Assembly: GCA_963784425.1 (NCBI GenBank)
Contig: CAWARM010000011.1
Coordinates: 682,001 to 746,000 of the forward strand
Length of the DNA stretch: 64,000 nucleotides
Source: SHZL01 sp963784425
Lineage (GTDB): Bacteria > Pseudomonadota > Gammaproteobacteria > Xanthomonadales > SZUA-36
Reading direction: 5' to 3'
This document shows, piece by piece, positions 36,731-45,383 of the stretch. The notes under the pieces were generated by a model. It worked only from the letters and a program-made list of their open reading frames with translations. It was not told the origin of the DNA and did not search any database. Each line of letters begins with the position of its first letter. Within the stretch, counting starts at the first letter, position 1. A program made the position numbers and the translations under genes.

Positions 36731-36784
36731 GTTTGTGCTTCTGCTGCACTGCAGGTTCAGGCCAGGCGCTTCAGGCAGGGGATT

Positions 36785-38119
36785 TCATGCCGGGCGATTT
36801 GGCATCGGCAAGGTCACCCGCATACACAGGCCACCATCTGGCGCATTACTGGCCTCGATTTTCCCTCCGTGCCGGCCCACGGCCGTGGCAGCGATGGCCA
36901 GCCCTATGCCGTGGCCACCGGTGGAGCGGTCACGTGATTCCTGCACGCGGTAAAAAGGCTGGAATATCAAGTCCAGCTCAGCCTCTGGCACGCCAGCGCC
37001 ATAATCCCTGACCGTTATTTCGATCTGGCGCTCCTGCCCATCCTGTGAAAGTGACAAAACCACACCCCGATCTGCATCGGTATGCCGCAGGGCATTGCGC
37101 AAGAGATTTTCCATGGTGCGCCATAAGAGTTCGCGGTCACCGCGGTACAGAGTGGGCGCTGGCGCCTGCCAGATGATCCCCGGCTTACCTTCGGGCACTT
37201 CGTAATTGACCACTTCCACCAGCTCCGTCAACAGTTCCGCAAGGTCGAGGTCGTCGTCCTGTTTGGGCGAGTGCTCTGAGGATTCACGCAGCAAGCCCAG
37301 AACATCGTTCACCAGCGACTCCAGCCGCTGGCCTTCCAGCTCAATGCGGTCCAGTTCCGAGCGAATATTTTCCGCGCCCTTCTTGCGTGCAATTTCGACG
37401 GCTACGCTGAGCCGGGCCAGGGGCGAGCGCAATTCGTGGCTGACATCCCGCAACAAACGCCGGTTGGCTTGCTGCATGGTTTGCAGGCGTTCGGCCATGA
37501 CATCGAAATCAGCTGCAAGCTGGCTGAATTCATCATGGCGTCTACCCGTCGCTTGCCCTACGCGTGTATTCAGATCGCCCGCGGCTATTTTGCGCGTCGC
37601 CAGCCTCAGACCTTCCAGCGGGGCAGTAAGGGATCGGGCCAGGAAGAAACTGACCAGTGCGCTGATGATTGCGCCAAACAGGATGCGCAAAGCCGTGCCC
37701 TCTGCACCTGGCGCCAATATGGTGGACGGCGGGATCCGGTCCACCAGGTAAATGGTGAACTCTTGCCCGGTCGCGTCGCTTACGGTTTCCGCCTCCATGC
37801 GGCGATGGCGATCCTTGAGAACACCCAGTTCCTCATCCCGCTGCAGTATCTCCCGCCCATCTGCATCTACAACATAGATATAGCTGCGTGAATAGCGCGG
37901 TACGGCCAAAACTTCATCCCTGGCGGCACCGATGCCCGCTTCGGCCAGGGAAACTTTCAGACGCTGTCCAATCCGGTACAGACCGCGGGAGAAGGTGTTG
38001 GCCGGTTCTTCTGCCCATTGTTCCCGCGCCAACTTGTCATTGAGAACACCGATGGCGGCAGAAAATCCAACGATGCTAAGCCACATCGTCAGGAACAGCT
38101 TCCAGAACAACGAAGTCAC
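36785..38119 (-). CDS. cpxA: Envelope-stress sensor kinase CpxA
   Basis: A 444-residue histidine kinase. Two membrane helices (LFWKLFLTMWLSIVGFSAAI and LRILFGAIISALVSFFLARS) flank a periplasmic sensor region of about 130 residues. Then come a HAMP segment (RSLTAPLEGLRLATRKIAAG), the H-box LLRDVSHELRSPLARLS and the ATP-binding GGHGIGLAIAATAVGRHGG. The RSLTAPL and RDVSHELRSPLARL motifs are typical of CpxA. It follows cpxR by 3 bp. It senses misfolded envelope protein; cpxP is not seen here. Confidence 0.9.
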   Translation of the reverse strand: MTSLFWKLFLTMWLSIVGFSAAIGVLNDKLAREQWAEEPANTFSRGLYRIGQRLKVSLAEAGIGAARDEVLAVPRYSRSYIYVVDADGREILQRDEELGVLKDRHRRMEAETVSDATGQEFTIYLVDRIPPSTILAPGAEGTALRILFGAIISALVSFFLARSLTAPLEGLRLATRKIAAGDLNTRVGQATGRRHDEFSQLAADFDVMAERLQTMQQANRRLLRDVSHELRSPLARLSVAVEIARKKGAENIRSELDRIELEGQRLESLVNDVLGLLRESSEHSPKQDDDLDLAELLTELVEVVNYEVPEGKPGIIWQAPAPTLYRGDRELLWRTMENLLRNALRHTDADRGVVLSLSQDGQERQIEITVRDYGAGVPEAELDLIFQPFYRVQESRDRSTGGHGIGLAIAATAVGRHGGKIEASNAPDGGLCMRVTLPMPNRPA

Positions 38120-38122
38120 TGG

Positions 38123-38804
38123 CTATGCAACCCGGTACAAATATCCGATACCCCTGATGGTCTCAATGCGATTTTCGCCGGCCCGGCCAGGCCCGAGTTT
38201 GCGGCGCAAATTGCTCACGTGCATGTCGACGCTGCGATCATGTGCTACCGGTTCGCGGCCTAATGCAGTGACATACAAATCACGTTTGGTCACTACTTCA
38301 CCGCGATGTTGCAGCAAAGATTGCAGGATGCTGAACTCCGTGCTGGTTAATTCCACGGGCTGGTCATTTTTCTGCAAGGTGCGATTTCCCTGGTTCAATT
38401 CCAGGTCATCGCACTGCAATATGGTTTGGGCAACGCTGCTGCCGGCGCGTCGCATGACAGCGCGAATGCGCGCCAGCAACTCGCGAGGGTTGCATGGCTT
38501 GGGCACGTAGTCATCGGCCCCCAGTTCCAGGCCAAGTATGCGATCCAGGTCGTCGCCGCGGGCGGTCAGCATGATCACCGGCAGCCGGCTTTCCTTGCGC
38601 AACTCCCTGCAGCACATCCAGCCCGTTCATTTGCGGCATCATGACGTCCAGCACCACCAGGTCCAGCCCTGGCTGGCGAGCCGCTTCCAGCCCTGCCAGT
38701 CCGTCATGGGCCAGCCGGACGGTGAAATCCTCGGATTCGAAGAACTCTTTCAGTAACTCGCAAAGTTCTACATCGTCATCTGCAATCAGAATGTTGGTAT
38801 GCAT
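38123..38804 (-). pseudogene. cpxR: Envelope-stress response regulator CpxR, interrupted by a frameshift
   Basis: Reading from the ATG at 38804, the receiver domain starts ILIADDDVELCELLKEF and reaches the phosphorylation site LVVLDVMMPQMNGLDVL. The frame then fails near 38608–38612. One frame over, RELRKESRLPVIMLTARGDD continues through DDYVPKPCNPREL and the winged helix VDMHVSNLRRKLG to the stop at 38123. Removing one base at the CTGCAGG near 38610 gives a 226-residue protein of normal size. The position before cpxA and the GDDxDRIxGLELGADDY motif support CpxR. It is broken, or the sequence has one extra base. Confidence 0.88.
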
Positions 38805-38865
38805 AGCCTGGCACTGCCGTGTTCGGGAACCTCGCCATTCTATCCAATCCTTGCAGTCCACACAG

Positions 38866-38894
38866 AAAAAAAACGGCGCGCCGAAGCGCGCCGT
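38866..38894 (-). terminator. Rho-independent terminator of the beta-helix gene
   Basis: On the minus strand, ACGGCGCGC and GCGCGCCGT pair around a TTCG tetraloop and run into eight T residues, 28 bp after the stop of the gene at 38922–40661. Confidence 0.93.
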
Positions 38895-38921
38895 TGGTAC
38901 CGCCACTTTTCTACCTGTAGA

Positions 38922-40661
38922 TCATTGTTCCAGGAAGATTGACCAGTTGTAGTGCCAGGCGGAATCCTCGTTGCGTACGGCGCCGATGTACTCCGTTTTG
39001 TCAAAGAACTCGTCGAATACCGCTGGATCCAGGTTGTAGCCCGTCAGGTAATTCGCGTTGGGCGGAGGATAAATGCCATCCAACTGTGGGTCCTGCTCGG
39101 CATTGCCAGGCTGGCTGGTAAACCACGACGCGGTAGTCCAGGGATCAGCCGCATCAATAACAAAATCGGTCGTGCAGTTAATCAGCGTGTTTTCCATGGT
39201 CAGCACGCCCGTAAGATCATTCGGCGGAGTTCCGGCTGCGGTGAACGTGGAAGCGCTGTCAATATTGATACACTTGTCGAAGTCAGTCACGATCATGTTG
39301 CTGAAATTGCCCCCAGTGCCACGACGTATCATCATGCCCAACTCGCCGGCCCTGCCAATCAAGGTGACATTTGCAATCTTTGGCTGGGCGCGCGGGGTCG
39401 CGTCGTTGTTCAGATCGAGGTTGTCCATCTCCATGCCCGTGTCGGTTTCGAACGCCTGGTCAGGAGTCTGCTTCACGATCGCATACTGGATGTTGCCCGA
39501 GTAACCCTGGGTCCAGTCGAGGCTGTCGTCCTCTGCATCGGTCACAATTACGTGCTTGAGGTTGACCGTGCCTCCGAAAAACTCGATACCATCGTCCGCA
39601 CCGGCGTGAACCTGGAGGTACTCAACCACGGTGCCGTTACCCACTCCCTGGAAAGCAATGCCATTGAGTTCGTTGGTATCGGTGAACTTGTAGCCCGAGT
39701 ATTGCACACGCACATAGCGCAATACGCCGCTGCTGTCACTGGCATTGTCGCCACCATAGGTTCCGCTGTCGCCCTCACCAACTGCAGTGCAAGGCTGGGT
39801 ATCGCAGGTATTGATCGGCGCAAAGCCATTGATCACGAGACCACCCCAATCACCCGAGTCGGCGCCCTCAGAAACCGTCTTCGGACTGGAAAACACGATG
39901 GGCGCGTAGGGCTGACCCTCGGCAATAATCTTTGCACCACGGCTGATCACCAGCAGATCGATACCGCCACTGCCGACGATCCTCGTACCGGCTTCAACAT
40001 ACATCGTGTTGCTGTTGTCGGTTGCATCCTTGGCGCCGATGAACACGCCACCACTGAGCACCCAGGTGATGTCATTGGTCAGGTGGATGTCTTCGAGGTA
40101 AGTGCCTGACAATACACAGGTTCTTGGTGCTGCGGCAGCGGTCGAAAACGCCGGGCACGCCGTGAATGGTTTCTGGTATACACAGTGGTCGGTAGTTGAG
40201 CCTTTTACCACCTGCAGAATGGGCTGAAGGTCCAGGGTGCCATTACCCACATTGGGCGAAGTCCAGCTGAACTCTGCGTTGTTGCAGTCATTAAAGGTGA
40301 TCTCCATGGTTCCCCAGTTGGGATCGGTGGTCACCGGGTTGCCAACTTCCGGGCCAAAAGCGCCTCCTTCCACCAATTCCAGAGGAACCGTAACCTTGAA
40401 CTGGCCCGGAACGACTTCGCCTGCTCCATTGACCCAGAACGGATTACCCGCGTCGTCATAAACAAAGCCGAGAAGAAATACCACGCCCTTTTCCGGTCCC
40501 TGTTGAATGTATTGCACGTTCCATCCGCGGCGCGCACCTGCGCCGGCTTCGTACCACTGCCCATCAAACTGTCCATCGACAGTCAACGCCAGCAACGGGC
40601 TGGTTATCCCCAGCATAAGCAGCGTCGCCGTTACCACAAAAGAAAATTTCCTGAATTTCAT
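38922..40661 (-). CDS. Secreted beta-helix protein, predicted PhoB-regulated
   Basis: A 579-residue exported protein not matched to a named function. It has a signal peptide (FSFVVTATLLMLGITSPLLA), an N-terminal globular region of about 130 residues (FDGQWYEAGAGARRGWNVQY), then a long region with motifs of right-handed beta-helix proteins: GSGGIDLLVISRGAKIIAEG, SGDWGGLVINGFAPIN, YLQVHAGADDGIEFFGGTVN and TLIGRAGELGMMIRRGTGGN. Proteins of this kind are often found beside TonB-dependent receptors. The TonB receptor gene diverges from it across 247 bp containing PhoB repeats for both directions. A role in handling a phosphorus source at the cell surface is inference. A strong terminator follows. 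Confidence 0.8.
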   Translation of the reverse strand: MKFRKFSFVVTATLLMLGITSPLLALTVDGQFDGQWYEAGAGARRGWNVQYIQQGPEKGVVFLLGFVYDDAGNPFWVNGAGEVVPGQFKVTVPLELVEGGAFGPEVGNPVTTDPNWGTMEITFNDCNNAEFSWTSPNVGNGTLDLQPILQVVKGSTTDHCVYQKPFTACPAFSTAAAAPRTCVLSGTYLEDIHLTNDITWVLSGGVFIGAKDATDNSNTMYVEAGTRIVGSGGIDLLVISRGAKIIAEGQPYAPIVFSSPKTVSEGADSGDWGGLVINGFAPINTCDTQPCTAVGEGDSGTYGGDNASDSSGVLRYVRVQYSGYKFTDTNELNGIAFQGVGNGTVVEYLQVHAGADDGIEFFGGTVNLKHVIVTDAEDDSLDWTQGYSGNIQYAIVKQTPDQAFETDTGMEMDNLDLNNDATPRAQPKIANVTLIGRAGELGMMIRRGTGGNFSNMIVTDFDKCINIDSASTFTAAGTPPNDLTGVLTMENTLINCTTDFVIDAADPWTTASWFTSQPGNAEQDPQLDGIYPPPNANYLTGYNLDPAVFDEFFDKTEYIGAVRNEDSAWHYNWSIFLEQ

Positions 40662-40752
40662 TTGCTGCATCCTCAATTGTTGAAGTTAGGATCACTTGTG
40701 CCGGGGCACCATGAACCGCGAGCAAATGCTAATGATTGAGTGTTGCAGCAAC

Positions 40753-40781
40753 ATGACCGATTCGTGACGGAATCGTTACAG
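40753..40781 (-). promoter_or_regulatory. Triple Pho-box array toward the beta-helix gene
   Basis: On the minus strand CTGTAAC, CCGTCAC and CGGTCAT occur at exact 11-bp steps (40781, 40770 and 40759 downward). This is the periodicity of PhoB binding. No strong -10 follows at the usual ten bases, so the transcription start is unclear. Confidence 0.65.
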
Positions 40782-40795
40782 GCTCTTCGGCCTGC

Positions 40796-40829
40796 TTGTC
40801 ATCTAAGTGTCATAAGTACTGCATAGAAT
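40796..40829 (+). promoter_or_regulatory. Pho box and -10 element of the TonB receptor gene
   Basis: TTGTCATCTAAGTGTCAT at 40796–40813 has two good PhoB repeats 11 bp apart. TAGAAT at 40824–40829 follows after exactly ten bases, the classical geometry. The receptor ATG is 80 bp downstream. Confidence 0.85.
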
Positions 40830-40908
40830 TCCCGCCAGCAATGCGTACCGTGGTTTGGTCCACAGGACATCGCAGTTCCGTTAATACCTGATAACACTGG
40901 AAGCAAGA

Positions 40909-43574
40909 ATGACCTCTTCATTAATTAGAATGATCGCAACTACAACGTTGCTATTGATGATGATCGGTACCCTGTCGGCGCAGGACACAACCGACGACGC
41001 GGACGATCTTGAAGGTGGTGGTGAAGGAGATCAGACCGTTGCCCCATCTCCGGCCCAGACGCAACCCGAGGGCGAAATGTCGGTGGTGGCGGTGACTGCA
41101 AAACGCATGAAACTGGGTCGCGCGTTCTACCTGGAGGAACGCCGCGAAGACGTAGCCGTGGAAAACATCCTTGATTCCGAGGCAATTGCCCGGGCGGGAG
41201 ACAGTAATGCCGCCTCGGCCCTCAAACGTGTTACCGGAGTGACCATCGTCGGCGGGCGGTTCATCTATGTGCGGGGCCTGGGTGAACGCTACTCCAGCAC
41301 CTTGCTGAACGGAGCCACCATACCCAGCCCGGACCCGGTGCGGCGCGTCGTGCCCCTCGATTTATTCCCAACCGGGATCATCGAGAGCATCGTCGTGCAA
41401 AAAAGCTATACAACCAACCTGCCCGCGGAATTTGGCGGTGGTGCGGTAGAGCTGAGAACCCGCAGCGTCCCCAGGGAAAACTTCTTTGACGCGGAAATCA
41501 AGCTGGGCTACCAGGACGGCACGACCGGCAAAGACGGGCTGCGATACACCGGTGGCGATTCCGACTGGACGGGCTACGACGATGGTACTCGCGAGGAGCC
41601 CTACCTGCTGGCGCAGGCTTCAGCAAACGGCAAGCAGGTCAAGGAATACAATCGCTTTACCGGTGAGGGCTATACGCCGGAGCAACTCGAAAAGATCGGC
41701 GAATCGCTGTCGGTCAACTACAACATTTACGAAAAGAACATAAAGCCAAACCTGGGCTTCAAGAGTTCCGGGGGCATGCGCTTCGACGTAGGTGAAAACA
41801 CCACCATGGGTTTTCTTGCCGCCATGAATTACGAAGACCAATGGCTCAGCACCGTTGCGCAGCGCACCGACTACGTCGTCTCGGGCGGCGAGCTGGAAGC
41901 CGAAAACGACTTTACCTACAACACCACGCTGCGCGATATCGACCTCAGTGGGTTCCTCACGCTGGGAGCCCAGATTGGCGATAACAATCATCTGACCTAT
42001 AACCTCATGCTGTTGCGTAACACCACGGACACAACCCAGCGGCAAAAGGGTTTCAACGCCGATGCCTCGGGTGGCGATATCCAATACAGCGAACTCGAAT
42101 GGAATGAACGAGCATTGTTGACCAACCAATTTCTGGGTGCCCATGTCTTTCCGGGCGCCTGGGATCTGACACTGAATTGGCAATATACCCTTTCGAAGGC
42201 CACTTCCTACCTGCCGGACACACGCAGCTACCGGTACGATCCTTACACGTTGACACCTCAAGAGGATGACCTGATTTTCTCTCTTCGCAATGACAGCAAC
42301 CAGCGCCGTTGGAGTAACCTGGACGACTCTGCTGACGACTGGCAGGTTAACTTCGTTCAGCCCTTGAGATTCTGGGATTCGATTGATCTTTCCGTTAATG
42401 CAGGAATCGCGGGACTCCAGAGAGATCGTGACTCCAGTGTCCGCCGTTTTGCGTTTCTGTCCAAGGGCCCTGTGTCCGGTAACCCTGACCTGCGGCTCAA
42501 TCCCAACCCTGACTACATCATTTTTGACGACACCATTGTTCCGAATGGTTGGCAGATCAATGAAGTCACCATCGCCACGGACACCTATACTGCAAGCCAG
42601 AATCTTGACGCCTGGTACCTTGGATCTGAAATTGCCTATGAATGGCTAAAGTTTGCGGGCGGTGTCCGTTTCGAGCATTCGCAGCAAAACGTCACCACCT
42701 ATGACATTTTCGATGCCGAACAAAATCCGGTCATTTCGGACCTGGACACGGACGACCCCTTTCCTTCGCTTAGCACCACCTTGATATTCGGCGACCACCA
42801 GATACGCATGAACTACGGAAAAACCATTAACCGCCCGGATTTCAAGGAATTGTCGCCCTCCTTGTTCAAAGACCCCGTGCTGGACCGGGTAGTGATTGGC
42901 AATCCAAACCTGATTGCCGCCTACCTGAAAAACTATGACTTGCGCTGGGACTATTATTTCGAAGCGGACCAATTCGTGTCACTGGGTGCGTTTTACAAGA
43001 AGTTCAGCAACCCGATCGAAACGGTAATCCTCGCTGGTGCGGAACAGATCACCTCGTTCAGCAACGCCGAGGCCGCAGAAAATTTTGGGGTGGAATTCGA
43101 ACTCTACACGAGTCTCAATATATTCAATCGCTGGTTTGGGGAATCGGACGCCTGGGATAAACTGTACGTGAGCACGAACTACGCCTGGATCGATTCCAAA
43201 ATAACCCTCTCCGAGGACAATGCTTCAGTCCAGACCTCCAGTTCCCGCCCGCTGCAGGGCCAATCACCCTACGTGTGGAATTTCCAGCTGGGTTATGACG
43301 ATGCTGAAAACGGACATCAACGCGTCGCATCCTCTACAACGTTTTTGGGGAGCGAATTGTTGACGTGGGCACCAACGGGGCGCCGGACATTTATGAGCAA
43401 CCCCGTCCGCAACTTGATTTTATCATTTCGCAGATTTTTCATGATAACTGGAGAGTAAAATTCCAGGCCAAGAACCTGCTGAATCCTGAGATCGAATTAA
43501 CCCAGGGTGACAAGACTCGGCTGGTGTTCGACGTCGGTCGCGAATACACCATCTCCCTGCAGTGGTCTTATTGA
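40909..43574 (+). pseudogene. TonB-dependent outer-membrane receptor, predicted PhoB-regulated, frameshift near the 3' end
   Basis: The N-terminus has a signal peptide (MIATTTLLLMMIGTLSAQ), an acidic linker and a TonB plug with ASALKRVTGVTIVGGRFIYV, GERYSSTLLNGATIPSPDP and AEFGGGAVELRT. The barrel follows. At about 43335 the frame breaks: the first frame ends at 43458 with unrelated residues, while one frame over FGERIVDVGTNGAPDIYEQP continues to the C-terminal strand ending SLQWSY at 43574. One added base in the TCCT at 43331–43334 restores an 888-residue receptor. The substrate is unknown; the Pho box suggests a phosphorus compound. Without the last strands the barrel would be unlikely to assemble. 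Confidence 0.85.
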
Positions 43575-43597
43575 CCGGCGTACCATGCGTTCCCGCC

Positions 43598-43761
43598 AGG
43601 AGCCTGTCGGACTTAACCGATCGTAGCGAGGGAAAGCCGATTTGAGGCAGATGTTTCGCTCTTTTGAGGCGAATAGCACCGCTATTTAACGAGAAAGAGC
43701 GGAACATATGACCAAATTCGGCTTTGCCGCAGTAGATCAGTGTTAAGTCCGACAGGCTCCT
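43598..43761. mobile_element. 164-bp long-palindrome element (MITE-like), copy 1
   Basis: The ends AGGAGCCTGTCGGACTTAAC (43598–43617) and its exact reverse complement (43742–43761) are perfect 20-bp inverted repeats. Inside, further arms match: AAAGCCGATTTG with CAAATTCGGCTTT, ATGTTTCGCTCTTT with AAAGAGCGGAACAT, and GAATAGC with GCTATT at the centre. The whole element can fold into one hairpin. There is no convincing transposase. It fills the gap between the convergent TonB receptor and phoU genes, and its right end supplies the phoU stop codon (TAG on the minus strand, in CTAG). Confidence 0.85.
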
Positions 43762-44494
43762 AGGCAGCGGGCTTTGCCTGTTCCGTGATGACCTCGGCCA
43801 GGGCTTCATCCACGCTGGTGTGCCGGACATCGCGGCCGTGCACCAGGTAGAAAATATATTCGGCAATGTTCTCGCATCGATCACCCATGCGCTCCATGGC
43901 ACGGGCAGCCCACATGATGTTCAGGATCATCGGGATGGAGCGCGGATCTTCAGCCATGTAGGTCATCAACTGGCGTGTAATCGAGGCGTACTTGGCATCT
44001 ACCTTGCTGTCGGCGTGCACTACTTCGACGGCCGTATCAACATCCATACGGGCAAATGCATCCAGCACCTGGCGCAGCATGTCTTTTACCAGCCCGCCCA
44101 TGTGATCAAGCTCCTGGCGCACTTCCTCATTCAGCGTTCCGTTCATTTCCTCTGCGACCATGCGGGCAACCCGCTTGGCCTCGTCACCAATGCGTTCAAG
44201 GTCGGTGATGGTCTTGATCACCGCCATTACCAGGCGTAAATCGGAGGCTGCCGGTTGGCGCCGCGCCAGGATAAGAGTGCATTCTTCGTCTATCGCAACA
44301 TCCAGTGCATTCACCCGGTGGTCATTGGCGACGACCTGCCGGGCAAGAGCGACATCCATTTCAACCAGCGCCCGCACGGCCTGGCTTAACTGCTCCTCAA
44401 CCAGGCCCCCCATTTTCATCACCTGGCTGCGCACACCCTCGAGTTCTTCGTTGAACTGGCGGGAGATGTGGTGACTGATGTTCAATTTATCCAT
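43760..44494 (-). CDS. phoU: Phosphate signalling protein PhoU
   Basis: A 244-residue protein with two tandem three-helix PhoU domains, each carrying the E/DxxxD metal-site pattern (MAVIKTITDLERIGDEAKRV and AARAMERMGDRCENIAEYIF). PhoU links the Pst transporter to PhoR and keeps the Pho regulon off when phosphate is plentiful. The ATG at 44494 has GGGAG six bases upstream. Its stop codon lies in the end of the 164-bp palindromic element, so the natural C-terminus could have been changed by that insertion. Confidence 0.95.
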   Translation of the reverse strand: MDKLNISHHISRQFNEELEGVRSQVMKMGGLVEEQLSQAVRALVEMDVALARQVVANDHRVNALDVAIDEECTLILARRQPAASDLRLVMAVIKTITDLERIGDEAKRVARMVAEEMNGTLNEEVRQELDHMGGLVKDMLRQVLDAFARMDVDTAVEVVHADSKVDAKYASITRQLMTYMAEDPRSIPMILNIMWAARAMERMGDRCENIAEYIFYLVHGRDVRHTSVDEALAEVITEQAKPAA

Positions 44495-44505
44495 GCTCTT
44501 CTCCC

Positions 44506-44556
44506 GGGAGCCTCTGATCCATGATGCGCGGAGCGCGCAATAGTTCAGCGGCTCCC
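44506..44556. repeat. 51-bp palindromic element between pstB and phoU
   Basis: GGGAGCC (44506–44512) and GGCTCCC (44550–44556) frame an inner palindrome (CTGA with TCAG, and TGCGCG GAG CGCGCA at the centre). It occupies nearly the whole pstB–phoU gap. The motif CTCTGATCCAT in it also occurs upstream of the tRNA-Glu near 18791–18802, which suggests a REP-like repeat family. The pstB stop codon lies at its edge, in CTAG, and the phoU ribosome-binding site abuts the other end. Confidence 0.7.
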
Positions 44557-45383
44557 TAGCCATATCGACCGGTAATGTAATCCTCGGTTCGCTTTTTCCC
44601 GGGTTTGGTGAACAACTGGTCGGTTTCGCCGTATTCGATCATTTCGCCCAGGTACATGAAAGCGGTACGGTCTGACACGCGCGCGGCCTGCTGCATATTG
44701 TGGGTAACCATAACAATGGTGTACTGCTGCCTTAGCTCATTCATCAGTTCTTCCACTTTCAGCGTGGATATGGGATCCAGCGACGAACACGGCTCATCCA
44801 GCAGGATGACTTGTGGTTGCACCGCTATTGCGCGCGCAATCACCAGGCGCTGCTGCTGGCCACCCGACAGGCCCAGGGCAGATTCATCCAGCCGGTCCTT
44901 CACCTCGTCCCACAATGCCGCACCTTGCAGGGCTTGCTCCACGCTTTCATCCAGCACCCGGCGGCGCTTGATGCCCTGGATGCGCAAACCGTATGCCACG
45001 TTTTCATAAATCGTCTTGGGAAACGGATTGGGCTTCTGGAACACCATGCCGACTTCCCGGCGCAATTCCGCGACATCAATTTTCTTTTCCAGGATGTTGC
45101 GCCCCCCGAGGATGATCTCCCCCTCGGTGCGGCAACTCGGGATCAGGTCATTCATGCGATTGAAGCAACGCAGCAAGGTGGTCTTGCCGCAACCACTGGG
45201 GCCGATGAACGCCGTGACCTGTTTTGCAGCGATATCGATGCTGATTTCTTTCAGGGCCTGGACATCACCGTAGTAAAGGTTCAGGCCGTTAACGCTGACC
45301 GCCACGGGCGTACCTTGCGGGAGTCCCAAATGAGCAGGCTGTGCACCCGGGGCGGTGAAAACCAGCTGTTCTTGCGCTGTCAC
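44556..45383 (-). CDS. pstB: Phosphate ABC transporter ATP-binding protein PstB
   Basis: A 275-residue ATPase. Walker A is GPSGCGKTTLLRCFNRMND, the signature is LGLSGGQQQRLVIARAIA, and Walker B is VILLDEPCSSLDPIS. About 30 extra residues precede the usual VNGLNLYYGD start. It begins with GTG at 45383, overlapping the pstA stop as GTGA. It powers the PstCA channel in the inner membrane and lies in the pstC–pstA–pstB–phoU operon. Confidence 0.97.
   Translation of the reverse strand: MTAQEQLVFTAPGAQPAHLGLPQGTPVAVSVNGLNLYYGDVQALKEISIDIAAKQVTAFIGPSGCGKTTLLRCFNRMNDLIPSCRTEGEIILGGRNILEKKIDVAELRREVGMVFQKPNPFPKTIYENVAYGLRIQGIKRRRVLDESVEQALQGAALWDEVKDRLDESALGLSGGQQQRLVIARAIAVQPQVILLDEPCSSLDPISTLKVEELMNELRQQYTIVMVTHNMQQAARVSDRTAFMYLGEMIEYGETDQLFTKPGKKRTEDYITGRYG

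Noticed and set aside
38952..40109. Plus-strand frame of 385 codons
   Set aside because: It is antisense to the beta-helix gene, which has a signal peptide, Pho array and terminator; the opposite frame has none.
41620..42261. Minus-strand frame of 213 codons
   Set aside because: Shadow of the TonB receptor barrel.
43497..43902. Minus-strand frames across the 164-bp element
   Set aside because: They arise from the palindrome and the flanking gene ends; no transposase motif is present.
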